From: Candidatus Kuenenia hertensis
Lineage (GTDB): Bacteria > Planctomycetota > Brocadiia > Brocadiales > Brocadiaceae
NCBI GenBank assembly: GCA_021646465.1
Contig: SOET01000010.1
Location: 1 to 64,000 of the forward strand
Reading direction: 5' to 3'
DNA: 64,000 nucleotides
The position numbers were made by a program, and so were the translations under genes. Each line of letters starts with the position of its first letter. Position 1 is the stretch's first letter. Positions 8,331 through 17,392 of the stretch are shown piece after piece. The notes below the pieces were generated by a model. That model had not been told where the DNA came from. It searched no databases and saw only the letters and a list, made by a program, of their open reading frames with translations.

Positions 8331-9338
8331 TTAAGGAATAGCCTCGATATGCAATCCTGAAATATCTCCTTCTAAATATTTCCAATAAGCAAGCCCTGCC
8401 ACCATAGCAGCGTTATCGGTACAAAGTTTTATGGACGGATAATATACGGGCACGCGTATTTCCTGCGATGTTTCCTGTAATTTTTCCCTTAACCGTGAAT
8501 TTGCCGCAACCCCCCCGCCAAGTAATATGCTCCGAACGTTATATCTTTTTGACGCAAGCACTGTTTTATGAACAAGAACATCAATAACCGCTTCCTGAAA
8601 ACTTGCCGATATATCAGCAATATCCGTATTGCTCTGTGCTGTTGATTTTGGTCGATTCAGGTCTTGACCTTTAACATAATACAATACGGCAGTTTTCAGT
8701 CCGCTAAAACTAAAATCGAGAGAGTTTTTTTCCAGATATACCCTTGGAAATGGTATTGCCTTGTTGTTTCCTTTTTTTGCTAATTTATCAATAACCGGCC
8801 CTCCCGGATATTCAAGTCCTAAAATTTTAGATACTTTATCAAATGCCTCTCCTGCTGCATCGTCGATGGTTTCTCCCAATACGACATGTTTTGTTTCTTT
8901 TTCCGATAAAAATAAAGTGGTATGCCCTCCTGAAACGACAAGGCTTATCGCAGGATAGGAAACAGCATCATGCTCCAGATTGTTTGCGTATATGTGAGCA
9001 TGCAGATGGTGGATGGCGATTAAGGGAATGTCGAACACCATACTTAACGTCTTTGCCGCGGTAACACCAATCAACAGCGCGCCAATTAATCCCGGAGAAT
9101 TTACAACAGCAATAGCGTTGATATCGGCAAGTTTTACCTTTGCTTCCGTAACAGCGTTGTGAATAATTCCAATAATGGATTCAAGATGCGCACGGCATGC
9201 AATTTCAGGTACTACTCCCCCGAACGGACGATGAAGTTTGTTTTGTGAGAGTATTATGTTCGAAAGGATTTCCCTGCCATTTTTCACAACAGCAACAGAT
9301 GTCTCGTCGCAGGATGTTTCAATTCCTAAAATGAGCAT
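8331..9338 (-). CDS. tsaD: tRNA N6-threonylcarbamoyladenosine transferase subunit
   Basis: 335 residues, full length for TsaD (Kae1). Motifs: ILGIETSCDETSVAVV at the N-terminus, the metal-binding HHLHAH (residues 110-115), VSGGHTTL, and LGGGVAANSRLR near the C-terminus. It transfers the threonylcarbamoyl group to A37 of ANN-decoding tRNAs, together with TsaB and TsaE, which are not in the window. An intrinsic terminator ends 5 nt upstream of its start codon, so its own promoter or read-through must supply transcripts. Confidence 0.95.
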   Translation of the reverse strand: MLILGIETSCDETSVAVVKNGREILSNIILSQNKLHRPFGGVVPEIACRAHLESIIGIIHNAVTEAKVKLADINAIAVVNSPGLIGALLIGVTAAKTLSMVFDIPLIAIHHLHAHIYANNLEHDAVSYPAISLVVSGGHTTLFLSEKETKHVVLGETIDDAAGEAFDKVSKILGLEYPGGPVIDKLAKKGNNKAIPFPRVYLEKNSLDFSFSGLKTAVLYYVKGQDLNRPKSTAQSNTDIADISASFQEAVIDVLVHKTVLASKRYNVRSILLGGGVAANSRLREKLQETSQEIRVPVYYPSIKLCTDNAAMVAGLAYWKYLEGDISGLHIEAIP

Positions 9339-9343
9339 TCCAC

Positions 9344-9366
9344 AAAAAAGCAGGAAAACTTCCTGC
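9344..9366 (-). terminator. Intrinsic terminator between ctpA and tsaD
   Basis: On the minus strand GCAGGAA-gtt-TTCCTGC is followed by six T. It sits 20 nt after the ctpA stop and only 5 nt before the tsaD start. Confidence 0.75.
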
Positions 9367-9385
9367 CTCTAATAAAAATTCATGT

Positions 9386-10687
9386 CTATGGTTGTTTGTC
9401 GGTTTTCATGCCTATTATCACTTCTATCGCCTTTTCGAGTTGCAAATCTTTGTATAGAAGGGATTCTTTTTGTGTATCTTCAGGTTGTGTGTCCTCAGGC
9501 GTCTTACTGATTTTTGCCGCTGACAATTGTACGTGCAATTCCTTCATCTGAGAAAAATCAAGCGGAACTTCTATATCAGGTTCAATTCCTTTTTCATGGA
9601 TGCATTCTCCGCTTGGAGTATAATATTTGGCGGTAGTTAACTTTAAGGCTGCCTTGCCATCGCGGACAGGAATCAGGCTCTGTACGGATCCTTTGCCGAA
9701 TGTTTTCACACCTACCAGTAAACCGCGTTTATTATCCTTTACTGCTCCGGCAACAATTTCAGATGCGCTGGCGCTTCCGTTATTTAACAGTACTACGAGC
9801 GGAAAATTGGGATAGGTGCTGCGCCTGCGAGCACGGTATAAAATGTTTTGGTCGGCATCTCTGCCTCGGGTTGAAACAATAATTCCCTTCTTTAAAAATC
9901 GGTCAGAAACACTCACGGCGGCGTTTAACAATCCTCCCGGGTTAAATCGTAGATCCAATATTAAACCTTCCATTCCTTGCTTTAATAATTCCTTCACTGC
10001 TTTATCAAGATCATCGACGGTATTTTCCTGGAAGTTTATCAGGGCTAAATAGCCAATTTTTTGCTCTTCATCCACTATTTTTGCGCCTCTTATGCTGTTT
10101 ACATGTATTTTTGCACGTTTTATTGCAATATCTACCGGCGTCGTTTCTCCCTCATGCAGGACGGTCAGTGTTGTTGTTGTATCCGGCTTTCCCCTAAGCA
10201 TTCTTATCGCCTCGCGAATGCTTATGTCCTTTGTTGAAATACCATCTACCTTGATAATACGATCTCCTACCAATACCCCTGCCTTGAACGCGGGGGAATC
10301 AAGTATAGGGGTTATTACGGTTAATATCCCATTTCTGACAATTACTTCAATGCCTAACCCTTCAAACTCCCCTTCCGTTTCGATCTTAAGTTCTTCTAAT
10401 TCCTCAGGGCTTATATATTGACTGAAGGGATCCAGTTCGGACAGCATGCCGCGGTATGCGTTCGTAAAAATCGTATTAATATCCAACTCTTCAACATACT
10501 TTTCCTGTAACGCCTTTATTACCTTAACAAATTCTTCAAACTCCTTGTAAATAAAATCACTTGTTTGTTGATTCGTCCTTGTTACTTCGGCAGCTACCTG
10601 CTTTCCCAATATAAATTCGTTCGACGAGATGCCGCCCGCGAAAATTATCGTTGCGGTCAATAGTAAAAGAGAGAGGGCTTTTTTCAT
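9386..10687 (-). CDS. ctpA: C-terminal processing peptidase (S41 family)
   Basis: 433 residues: N-terminal signal or anchor (LSLLLLTATIIFAGG), a PDZ domain at about 110-190 (GLGIEVIVRNGILTVITPI, AGVLVGDRIIKVDG) and a tail-specific protease domain with the Ser-Lys dyad (Ser in NNGSASASEIVAG, Lys in TFGKGSVQ). FNPGGLL is the usual oxyanion region. These enzymes cut the C-termini of periplasmic proteins. AAAGGA precedes the ATG. It runs leftward into a terminator ahead of tsaD. Confidence 0.92.
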   Translation of the reverse strand: MKKALSLLLLTATIIFAGGISSNEFILGKQVAAEVTRTNQQTSDFIYKEFEEFVKVIKALQEKYVEELDINTIFTNAYRGMLSELDPFSQYISPEELEELKIETEGEFEGLGIEVIVRNGILTVITPILDSPAFKAGVLVGDRIIKVDGISTKDISIREAIRMLRGKPDTTTTLTVLHEGETTPVDIAIKRAKIHVNSIRGAKIVDEEQKIGYLALINFQENTVDDLDKAVKELLKQGMEGLILDLRFNPGGLLNAAVSVSDRFLKKGIIVSTRGRDADQNILYRARRRSTYPNFPLVVLLNNGSASASEIVAGAVKDNKRGLLVGVKTFGKGSVQSLIPVRDGKAALKLTTAKYYTPSGECIHEKGIEPDIEVPLDFSQMKELHVQLSAAKISKTPEDTQPEDTQKESLLYKDLQLEKAIEVIIGMKTDKQP

Positions 10688-10959
10688 TTCCTTTAATTCC
10701 TGAAATTATTTATTTATGTGGCAGTGTCATTCCTGTGAATGAAATATTATAAACGGTATTCTTAAAGATAGTTTGACTTTGATTGTCAGGAAAGGCTACT
10801 ACCCGTAATTAACATTATATAATGCAAAAGTATACTGTATATTTATGCTTTTGTAAAAGATTAACGCCTTCATTTGCATCATGATGCGCCCTGCCGTGTA
10901 TTGCTTGTACTTTTCTATGGGGTGAATGATAAAAGAGGAAGGGTTTTGCAGGATAATGG

Positions 10960-11035
10960 TGGTGGGCAGAGACGGGATCGAACCGTCGACACCAGGATTT
11001 TCAGTCCTGTGCTCTACCAACTGAGCTATCTGCCC
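10960..11035 (-). tRNA. tRNA-Phe (GAA)
   Basis: The reverse strand folds as a cloverleaf: acceptor GGGCAGA/TCTGCCC, D arm GCTC/GAGC, anticodon loop CTGAAAA with GAA, variable GTGTC, T arm GACGG/CCGTC around TTCGATC, discriminator A. CCA is encoded (10960-10962). A promoter lies just upstream. Confidence 0.97.
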
Positions 11036-11077
11036 TGTTTATTTTTCTTTTCATGTAAACATCTGTGTAACGGAGAT

Positions 11078-11107
11078 ATTATAGGGCTGAAATGGTCGAT
11101 AAGTCAA
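11078..11107 (-). promoter_or_regulatory. Promoter of tRNA-Phe
   Basis: Minus strand TTGACT, 18-nt spacer, TATAAT, ending 43 nt before the tRNA 5' end. Between here and surE (11108-11300) I see nothing else. Confidence 0.75.
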
Positions 11108-11300
11108 GGTTTTTTATTATGAGTTGAACGGGATCCATAAACAGTTAATTCCATGATGCAGGATTCATGAATGAAGGACTATTTGGAGTTTAGTATGTTG
11201 TTACCTCAGAAACAGAAGAAGCCTTACATACCAAGGAAAAATGGAACCTGATGCCTTAATGGAGCATAATTAACCGCATGAGATAATACTCTGGAAATTA

Positions 11301-12062
11301 TCAATATTTCCAGTCCCACTCTGCAATGGTTTTCTGTAGCTGGTAATCAGTACGGTCATAGCGGAGGGGGGTAATAGAAATATATCCGTCACTGAGCGCA
11401 CTCAGATCGGTTCCTTCCTCTTGGTATTTGGATTTGTCAGTTCCTGTAAGCCAGTAATATGCCCTGCCGCTTGGATCAACGCGTTTCTGAAAGGCCTCTT
11501 TAAAGTCCTGGGTGAATTGCCGTGTTATTTTTATTCCTTTAATACGTTCAGGCGTTATTGCGGGTATATTAACGTTCAAAAGATATCCTTTGGGAAGTTT
11601 GTGGTTCAGGATTTGCCGTATGACGTCTTTTGCCACTTTCGCGGCATTATGGATATCATCATAGTGTTCCGTTATTTCGAAGGAAACTGCTATAGAAGAG
11701 AATCCCATTACCGCTGCTTCTACAGCCGCCGCTACCGTTCCGGAATACAAAATGTGAATGCCCACATTTGCTCCCATATTAAGTCCTGATATGACAACAT
11801 CAGGCCTCTCCCTCATAATCTCATTTATGGCTAATTTTACACAATCTGCCGGAGAACCGTTTACCCCATACCCGATAAATTCATTGTTCATGTGTACCTC
11901 CCGGATACGCAGGGGCTGATTAAAGGTAATGGAATGCCCTACCCCGCTTTGTTCAATATCCGGGGCAACAAGTGTAACCGTTCCCAACTCCTGAATAAAA
12001 TGTTTTAACGAGGCAATTCCCGGTGCATATACGCCGTCATCATTCGTGAGCAAAATCTGCAT
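11301..12062 (-). CDS. surE: 5'/3'-nucleotidase SurE
   Basis: 253 residues, usual SurE length. The N-terminus MQILLTNDDGVYAPGI carries the metal-binding Asp8-Asp9, followed by VAPDIEQSGVGHSIT (nucleotide pocket), VNGSPADCVKLAI and VVISGLNMGANVG. It dephosphorylates nucleoside monophosphates in a metal-dependent way. It stands alone on the minus strand. Confidence 0.95.
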   Translation of the reverse strand: MQILLTNDDGVYAPGIASLKHFIQELGTVTLVAPDIEQSGVGHSITFNQPLRIREVHMNNEFIGYGVNGSPADCVKLAINEIMRERPDVVISGLNMGANVGIHILYSGTVAAAVEAAVMGFSSIAVSFEITEHYDDIHNAAKVAKDVIRQILNHKLPKGYLLNVNIPAITPERIKGIKITRQFTQDFKEAFQKRVDPSGRAYYWLTGTDKSKYQEEGTDLSALSDGYISITPLRYDRTDYQLQKTIAEWDWKY

Positions 12063-12529
12063 ATATTTTTTCCCTTACAAAAAATTGCAGTGTATCCAAG
12101 GATACACGCAATGAATAAAAATGAAGAATTTGTTACTATTATGCCAGATACTTGCGTTTTTTGCGATTAATTTCTGATTAAGATCACTGCGCGATTGATA
12201 TCTGAATTCAGAAGGCTGCGCAGTGCGTAAATGAATTTTGCTCTGACGGTAGAGGAAGGTCTCAAACAATTGGCGACTATTTGTTCGATGGAAGTAAAAG
12301 TAAAGTGTCAAAAGGCGCATTGTCAGAAGATACCACCCCCACGACAACAATTACGGGAGTTATTAGAGGTCATTTGATTGGAACGTTTCTATTCGGGAAG
12401 CTTTTATTTCTAAAATTAATTATAGTTTTATCATTTACTTTTGTTATAAATGGTATTGGATAATGTAACATAATTTTGCCCGCTAGTATTTTATACTTCA
12501 AATAATCTTTTAAAAAAAGGAGCTTTGGT
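12063..12529. other. Gene-free stretch with an inverted repeat
   Basis: 467 bp without a convincing gene. An inverted repeat CACTGCGC (12185-12192) / GCGCAGTG (12218-12225) with a 25-nt gap lies 122 bp upstream of surE. The SD of the next gene is at its right end. Short open frames here lack an SD and family features. Confidence 0.4.
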
Positions 12530-12808
12530 ATGGCTATTGGATATGACGGCAAGCCGTTGACTGGTTATATGGGGGTGTATGGTGATCTTGTAGAAAAATA
12601 TAATGCTAATGACCCCTCGGTAACAAAAGATATTTTTATTCAATTGGTAAAGGATCTCGAAATTTTTCTGGATGCCCATGCGACAGATGGTTTTGGTTCA
12701 AAATCCCCAGTTGAGGGGCAAAGCGCCGGTTTGGGATTTCCGGAGATTACAACGTCTGAGGCACAAGCATTACGTACCAAAATTAAAACCACCATATTAA
12801 AAGATTGA
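12530..12808 (+). CDS. Small protein of unknown function
   Basis: 92 residues beginning MAIGYDGKPLTGYMGVYGDL, with GGAG 7 nt before the ATG. No signal peptide, membrane segment or cysteine; a Gly/Tyr-rich start and a helical, lysine-rich end. Composition and SD support a real gene; I do not recognise the family. It stands alone between surE (opposite strand) and the ankyrin gene (convergent). Confidence 0.6.
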   Translation: MAIGYDGKPLTGYMGVYGDLVEKYNANDPSVTKDIFIQLVKDLEIFLDAHATDGFGSKSPVEGQSAGLGFPEITTSEAQALRTKIKTTILKD

Positions 12809-12896
12809 GTAGTAGGATAGGTTTTTTTTATGACATGTAGAAAGCTGAGGAGAAAGGAATATATTTCCATTGTGTTATAGGGTCTGAAATGATTCA

Positions 12897-13238
12897 TCAT
12901 TCGTCTTCGGACTGTTTCTTTTCCGGGTGGTTGTTTTTTTCTTCTAAAATGATTACTACCGGGAGATGTTTCTTCTTTTTCGCGATGTCCAGTGGCGTAT
13001 CTCCGTATTTCGCCCTGGCATGAACATCCGCTCCGTAAGAAATAAGCGCCTTGACAATAGCTTTTTGCCCCTCGTGCGCCGCCAGATGAAGGGCGGTATA
13101 TTTGTTTTGATACGTAGCAGTTACTAATGATGGATTCGTTTTGAGAAGTTTTTTAACTGTAGTTATGTTTCCTGCTTCAATTTCAATTTGAAGTTTTGTT
13201 TTCTGTAATTTGTTTTGTAAGCCTGAAAAAATTCCCAT
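12897..13238 (-). CDS. Small ankyrin-repeat protein
   Basis: 113 residues with about two ankyrin repeats (NKYTALHLAAHEGQKAIVKALISYGADV and ARAKYGDTPLDIAKKKKHLPVVIIL) and a degenerate repeat before them. It has a charged tail and no signal peptide, so a cytoplasmic protein-binding role is likely. The start lies 15 bp from the target duplication of a MITE (13253), so the MITE may have displaced or altered its promoter. Confidence 0.8.
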   Translation of the reverse strand: MGIFSGLQNKLQKTKLQIEIEAGNITTVKKLLKTNPSLVTATYQNKYTALHLAAHEGQKAIVKALISYGADVHARAKYGDTPLDIAKKKKHLPVVIILEEKNNHPEKKQSEDE

Positions 13239-13260
13239 TTTTTGTTTATACTGTATAAAT

Positions 13261-13529
13261 GTAACTATTCAGCGTAATTTATCAAACTACCTGGGGCGCA
13301 GAGCGCAACTCGTTCCCAAACTCCAGTTTGGGAACGCAACTGCAATGGAAACTCTGTTTCCCGTGAGGGTTTTGATTTAACAAATTATTTAAATTACAAA
13401 CTATTTGAATCCGATAATTTTATTTCCTATCTGTCAATATACAGGCGAGAAACCGGAGTTTCTCGAACAAATGCATTCCCAAACTGGAGTTTGGGAACGA
13501 GCCGTGTAACATTTACGCTGAATAGTTAC
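13261..13529. mobile_element. MITE with 17-bp TIRs and 8-bp target duplication
   Basis: GTAACTATTCAGCGTAA at 13261-13277 recurs inverted, ending at 13529. The element is flanked on both sides by GTATAAAT (13253-13260 and 13530-13537). Inside are four palindromes: CGTTCCCAAACT/AGTTTGGGAACG at 13311-13336, GGAAAC/GTTTCC near 13347, GAGAAAC/GTTTCTC at 13446-13463 and TTCCCAAACT/AGTTTGGGAA at 13476-13497. No coding capacity. The same order of palindromes appears at 59551-59690. Confidence 0.85.
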
Positions 13530-13684
13530 GTATAAATAAGAGAAAAATCAGTTATCGTTGTAGCAACATTCATGGAATATGGCTGCAAAATTACTGGTGA
13601 GTTTAATATTGAAACATTAATAGCGATTCTTTTTTGTTTGTCAAGGGACAACTTATATACACCTTCACGCTGATATCAAATAGC

Positions 13685-14206
13685 ATGAGAAGAAAGTACT
13701 TTATATTTTCTTTCGTTCTGTTCACCGTCTCGTTATTTCTATTACCAACATTATACGGTAATAGAAAACAAGAGGCAACGGTAGTGAGAGTAATAGATGG
13801 AGAAACTTTGCAGGTTCTTTATTATGGGAAAGAAGAGATTTTAAGGCTTATTGGTGTTGATACACCTGAAATCTATCCAAATAAAGAGGCAAGGCGGGAG
13901 GCAAAGAAAACAAAACAGGATGTAAGATCCATTATGATTCAGGGGAAACTGGCTATAAAATTTGTAAAGAAACTTGTGCGAGAAAATGATCCTGTTACCA
14001 TAGAATTTGATGCCCAAAGACGCGATGAACACAGGAAACTTTTAGGATACGTGTATCTGCAAGACGGCACAATGCTCAATGAAATAATAATAAGGGAAGG
14101 TTATGGAAGGCCAAGAATAGAGAAACCGAATACAAGGTATCAGTCGAAGTTTTTAAAGGCATACGATGAAGCGCGAAAGGCAAAGCGGGGATTATGGAAG
14201 TACTGA
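13685..14206 (+). CDS. Thermonuclease-like (SNase) exported protein
   Basis: 173 residues from the ATG at 13685 (frame open further left, but this start gives a proper signal peptide MRRKYFIFSFVLFTVSLF). The rest is a staphylococcal nuclease/OB-fold domain: VVRVIDGETLQVLYYG, the active-site segment LRLIGVDTPEIYP, then DAQRRDEHRKLLGYVYL with the second catalytic Arg region, ending KRGLWKY. It probably hydrolyses nucleic acid outside the cytoplasm, calcium-dependent in the family. Confidence 0.9.
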   Translation: MRRKYFIFSFVLFTVSLFLLPTLYGNRKQEATVVRVIDGETLQVLYYGKEEILRLIGVDTPEIYPNKEARREAKKTKQDVRSIMIQGKLAIKFVKKLVRENDPVTIEFDAQRRDEHRKLLGYVYLQDGTMLNEIIIREGYGRPRIEKPNTRYQSKFLKAYDEARKAKRGLWKY

Positions 14207-14290
14207 AAGTGATACCGGAAGTTCTTGTGGCAAGGCGTACTGCACCTATTAGGAAACTTGGTATAAAGCCGGTTATCACAAAGGCGGTTT

Positions 14291-15637
14291 TTACAAATCA
14301 ATATCGTAAATTTTCATTTTGTTATATAAGGTCTTCAGGGAAATACCCAAGGTTTTCGCCGTAAGGGGTTTATTCCATTTTTTTTCATTCAACACCCGGA
14401 TAATATGATTTTTTTCCACTTCGGAGAGTGCAGCTTCTCCCTTTTTGCTAAGGAGGTCATACGTTCTTCCCAGAATATTGTCGGGCAAATCATCAATGGT
14501 AATAGTATTTCCATCCGCGAGCACAACCGACCGCTCAATAGTATTTTCCAGTTCCCGAATGTTTCCCGGCCAGTCGTAGAGCGTCATCGCGCGTAATGCT
14601 TCAGGCTGCATATCCAGGGGTTGTTCACCTTTACAAAATTTTTGGAGAAAATGCTGAACCAAAGCAGTCAAATCCTCTTTCCTTTTGCGTAACGGGGGGA
14701 GGTGCAGGGTGATTACATTTAAACGAAAATACAAGTCTTCTCTGAATCTGCCTTCCTTAACCTCAAGTGGTAAATTTTTATGTGTTGCCGCAATGATTCT
14801 TGTATCCACGGTAATTACTCTGTTATCGCCAACACGCCGTATTTCACCCGATTGTAAGACACGAAGCAGTTTTGCCTGTGTGTTAACGGTTAATTCACCG
14901 ATTTCATCAAGAAAGAGTGTACCTCCCTCTGCAATTTCGAATAACCCTACCCTGGATTCTGTCGCACCGGTAAAGGCGCCTTTCACATGCCCGAAGAGTT
15001 CGCTTTCCAACAGGGTTTCCTGTAACGTGGCGCAATTGACTATTACAAAGGGTTTGTCTGCTCTCTTGCTGTATTGATGTATCATTTTGGCGGCAAGTTC
15101 TTTTCCCGTACCGCTTTCACCCTGTATCAGTATTGTGGCGTCTGATGGTGCGGTTTTATCTATCATTTTAAATACGGATTTGATTGCTGGGCTGCTTCCT
15201 ATCATTAAAGAAGGTTTTTGTACGTCCTTTACCAGTGTTTTGAGGTGAAAATTTTCCCTGTTTAATTTTCTTTTTTCCAGCGCCCTTTGCAGTAATAAAT
15301 CCAGTTCTTTTAACTGACACGGTTTTGTCAAATAGTCATATGCCCCTAACTTTATGGCCTGAACGGCATTCTCAATAGAACCCTGGCCGGTCAGTATTAT
15401 TATTTCCGTAGTTGGCTCGATGGATTTTATTTTTTTCATGGTCTCAATGCCATTCATTACCGGCATATTCATATCGAGTATTGCAACATCGTAATCCCGT
15501 TCGTTCATATTTTTTATTGTATCATGTCCACTGGAGCAACACGTTACGCTATATCCCATTCGATCGAGTTCTTTAGACATAATGTTTCTAAAGGTATCTT
15601 CATCATCGGTAAACAAAATATTAGGCTTTTTATTCAT
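14291..15637 (-). CDS. Sigma-54-dependent response regulator (NtrC family)
   Basis: 448 residues: receiver domain 1-120 with phospho-acceptor Asp55 (DVAILDMNMP), AAA+ sigma-54 interaction domain about 145-370 with Walker A GESGTGKE, the GAFTGA loop intact (GHVKGAFTGATESRVG) and Walker B GGTLFLDEIG, then a Fis-type HTH at the C-terminus (KPLTAKTLGISLKTLYNKM). It activates RpoN promoters when phosphorylated. The cognate kinase is encoded 7 bp upstream. Targets are not evident; the porin operon just beyond the kinase and the sigma-54 site at 445-460 are candidates by position only. Confidence 0.93.
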   Translation of the reverse strand: MNKKPNILFTDDEDTFRNIMSKELDRMGYSVTCCSSGHDTIKNMNERDYDVAILDMNMPVMNGIETMKKIKSIEPTTEIIILTGQGSIENAVQAIKLGAYDYLTKPCQLKELDLLLQRALEKRKLNRENFHLKTLVKDVQKPSLMIGSSPAIKSVFKMIDKTAPSDATILIQGESGTGKELAAKMIHQYSKRADKPFVIVNCATLQETLLESELFGHVKGAFTGATESRVGLFEIAEGGTLFLDEIGELTVNTQAKLLRVLQSGEIRRVGDNRVITVDTRIIAATHKNLPLEVKEGRFREDLYFRLNVITLHLPPLRKRKEDLTALVQHFLQKFCKGEQPLDMQPEALRAMTLYDWPGNIRELENTIERSVVLADGNTITIDDLPDNILGRTYDLLSKKGEAALSEVEKNHIIRVLNEKKWNKPLTAKTLGISLKTLYNKMKIYDIDL

Positions 15638-15644
15638 ATGGCTA

Positions 15645-17219
15645 TTATCCTGTTCTCATGTCATTGTCCTGCTTTCCCGCTAATGGCAGGGTGATTTCAA
15701 AAACGGCCCCTTTTCCTTCTCCTTCACTGAATACATCAATCCTTCCACTATGCATATCAATGATCCCATAGCAAATGGACAACCCGATTCCTGTGCCTTT
15801 TCCCGTTGGTTTTGTGGTAAAAAACGGGTCAAATATTCTGTCCAGATGTTCAGGATTAATTCCAATACCGGTATCCTTGAAAATGATCTGTACAGTCGTT
15901 TTTTTGGTTTTTGTCTCAATAATAATCTCACCGCCGGTTTCTGTTGCGTGAAAGGAATTTGTAATTAAGTTGATAAAAACTTGTTTTATTTGCTGAGGGT
16001 CTCCGATTATTTCGCAAGGCCTGTCCGATAAATTGATCTGAATTTTCCTTTTCGCCTCATTTGCCGGATACTGATACTGAATGGTAGCAACTGTATCATT
16101 GATAATCTGATTCACGTCTATCCGTTCAAAGTTAGGTTCCGACTGCCGGGAAAAATTGAGCAAGTTCGAGATTATGGATTTACAACGGTATGTTTCATTA
16201 GATATTATTTTTAAATATTCAGAGAAAATTTCCAGTTCTTCTTTGTCCGTGTATTTTCCCTGATGGCTTAAAATGGAGACAAGCCTTTCGTTCAAACCTT
16301 CCGCACAACCTGCAACGGAAGCAAGCGGGTTGTTTATTTCATGGGCCAGTCCCGTAGCAAGGGTTCCTATACTTGCCAATTTCTCGGACTGTACTAACTT
16401 TCGTTGAGTATGCTGCAATTTTTTATATGCCTCTCTGATTTCCAGGGTTTGTTCTTCCACTTTCTGTTCCAGGGTATTGCGCGCTTCTGTTAACTGCCGC
16501 GTTCTGGCGTTAATAATTCGTGCTGCCTTCAGGACTATAAGATAGAGTGCAAAGAATAGTCCCCCCATTGCAGACCCTGTCATAATGGTGGCTTTTTGAT
16601 GTGCCTTTTTTATTTGCTTCTTTAATTCGGACATATCCTGATAAATTTCCAATACACCAACTTGTGCTTTTTTTGTTCCATCTTTATTCATTTCATAAAA
16701 GGGATAATAGCTTTCCAGTAAGGTTTCAGGGACGTGGGTGCCTTTTGAATCTACGGTGCCCGCAAGGCGTAATGCGGATGCGGGTGTACCGTTAATGGCA
16801 GAATCTAATTTTTTATTTTCACCACGATGTATGGCAAACCCGATATGTTCCGATACGGTGCTATAAATAATATTCCCTTCAAGGTCATACAAATACAGTT
16901 TTCTTATATTCAAGCCGTATAAATTCTCTCTTACGGTGTTGTCTAATTTCCTCAATTGCCTTCTATTATTTTCCAGGTCTATATTTTCCGACTTTTTCAG
17001 GGTGGGAATAAGAAAATCTTTGTAAATTTCATAATTTATGTGTGAGATAAAATTATGAGCGTATTTTTCGCTTCGTTTTATGAACTCCTGACTTTCCAGT
17101 CTTGCAAATATTTTTCCGATAACGAAACTCAATATAGCAATGATTGCAAAACTGGTGATGGTGTAATATAAAATTAAATTAAATTTTTCAGGATGTAAAA
17201 TTTTTTTGAATTTCGGCAT
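15645..17219 (-). CDS. Membrane sensor histidine kinase
   Basis: 524 residues: first membrane helix about 13-38, a periplasmic sensor region of about 165 residues, second membrane helix about 207-230, a coiled coil, HisKA with the phospho-acceptor in GLAHEINNPLASV and a HATPase_c domain (QQIKQVFINLITNSFHA, FKDTGIGI, TGKGTGIGLSICYGIIDMH). It partners with the downstream NtrC regulator; such pairs often sense envelope or metal signals, but no ligand can be read here. Confidence 0.93.
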   Translation of the reverse strand: MPKFKKILHPEKFNLILYYTITSFAIIAILSFVIGKIFARLESQEFIKRSEKYAHNFISHINYEIYKDFLIPTLKKSENIDLENNRRQLRKLDNTVRENLYGLNIRKLYLYDLEGNIIYSTVSEHIGFAIHRGENKKLDSAINGTPASALRLAGTVDSKGTHVPETLLESYYPFYEMNKDGTKKAQVGVLEIYQDMSELKKQIKKAHQKATIMTGSAMGGLFFALYLIVLKAARIINARTRQLTEARNTLEQKVEEQTLEIREAYKKLQHTQRKLVQSEKLASIGTLATGLAHEINNPLASVAGCAEGLNERLVSILSHQGKYTDKEELEIFSEYLKIISNETYRCKSIISNLLNFSRQSEPNFERIDVNQIINDTVATIQYQYPANEAKRKIQINLSDRPCEIIGDPQQIKQVFINLITNSFHATETGGEIIIETKTKKTTVQIIFKDTGIGINPEHLDRIFDPFFTTKPTGKGTGIGLSICYGIIDMHSGRIDVFSEGEGKGAVFEITLPLAGKQDNDMRTG

Positions 17220-17392
17220 AAAATAAAAAAAATACTACATAGGAATTATGAAAATTTCGGCAACCAAAATTATGTAAGGAAAGACAAAAATTACCGGTAT
17301 TTTTTATAATTCTAAGTATCGGAAAAAGGTAAAGCAAGGAATAATATTTCCACAAAATTTTGTGTAGTCTTTATTTATATTGCCACTGTTAC

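Noticed and set aside
12281-12463. 60-codon frame downstream of surE
   Set aside because: No SD, low-complexity hydrophobic end, no partner; kept only as part of a gene-free stretch.
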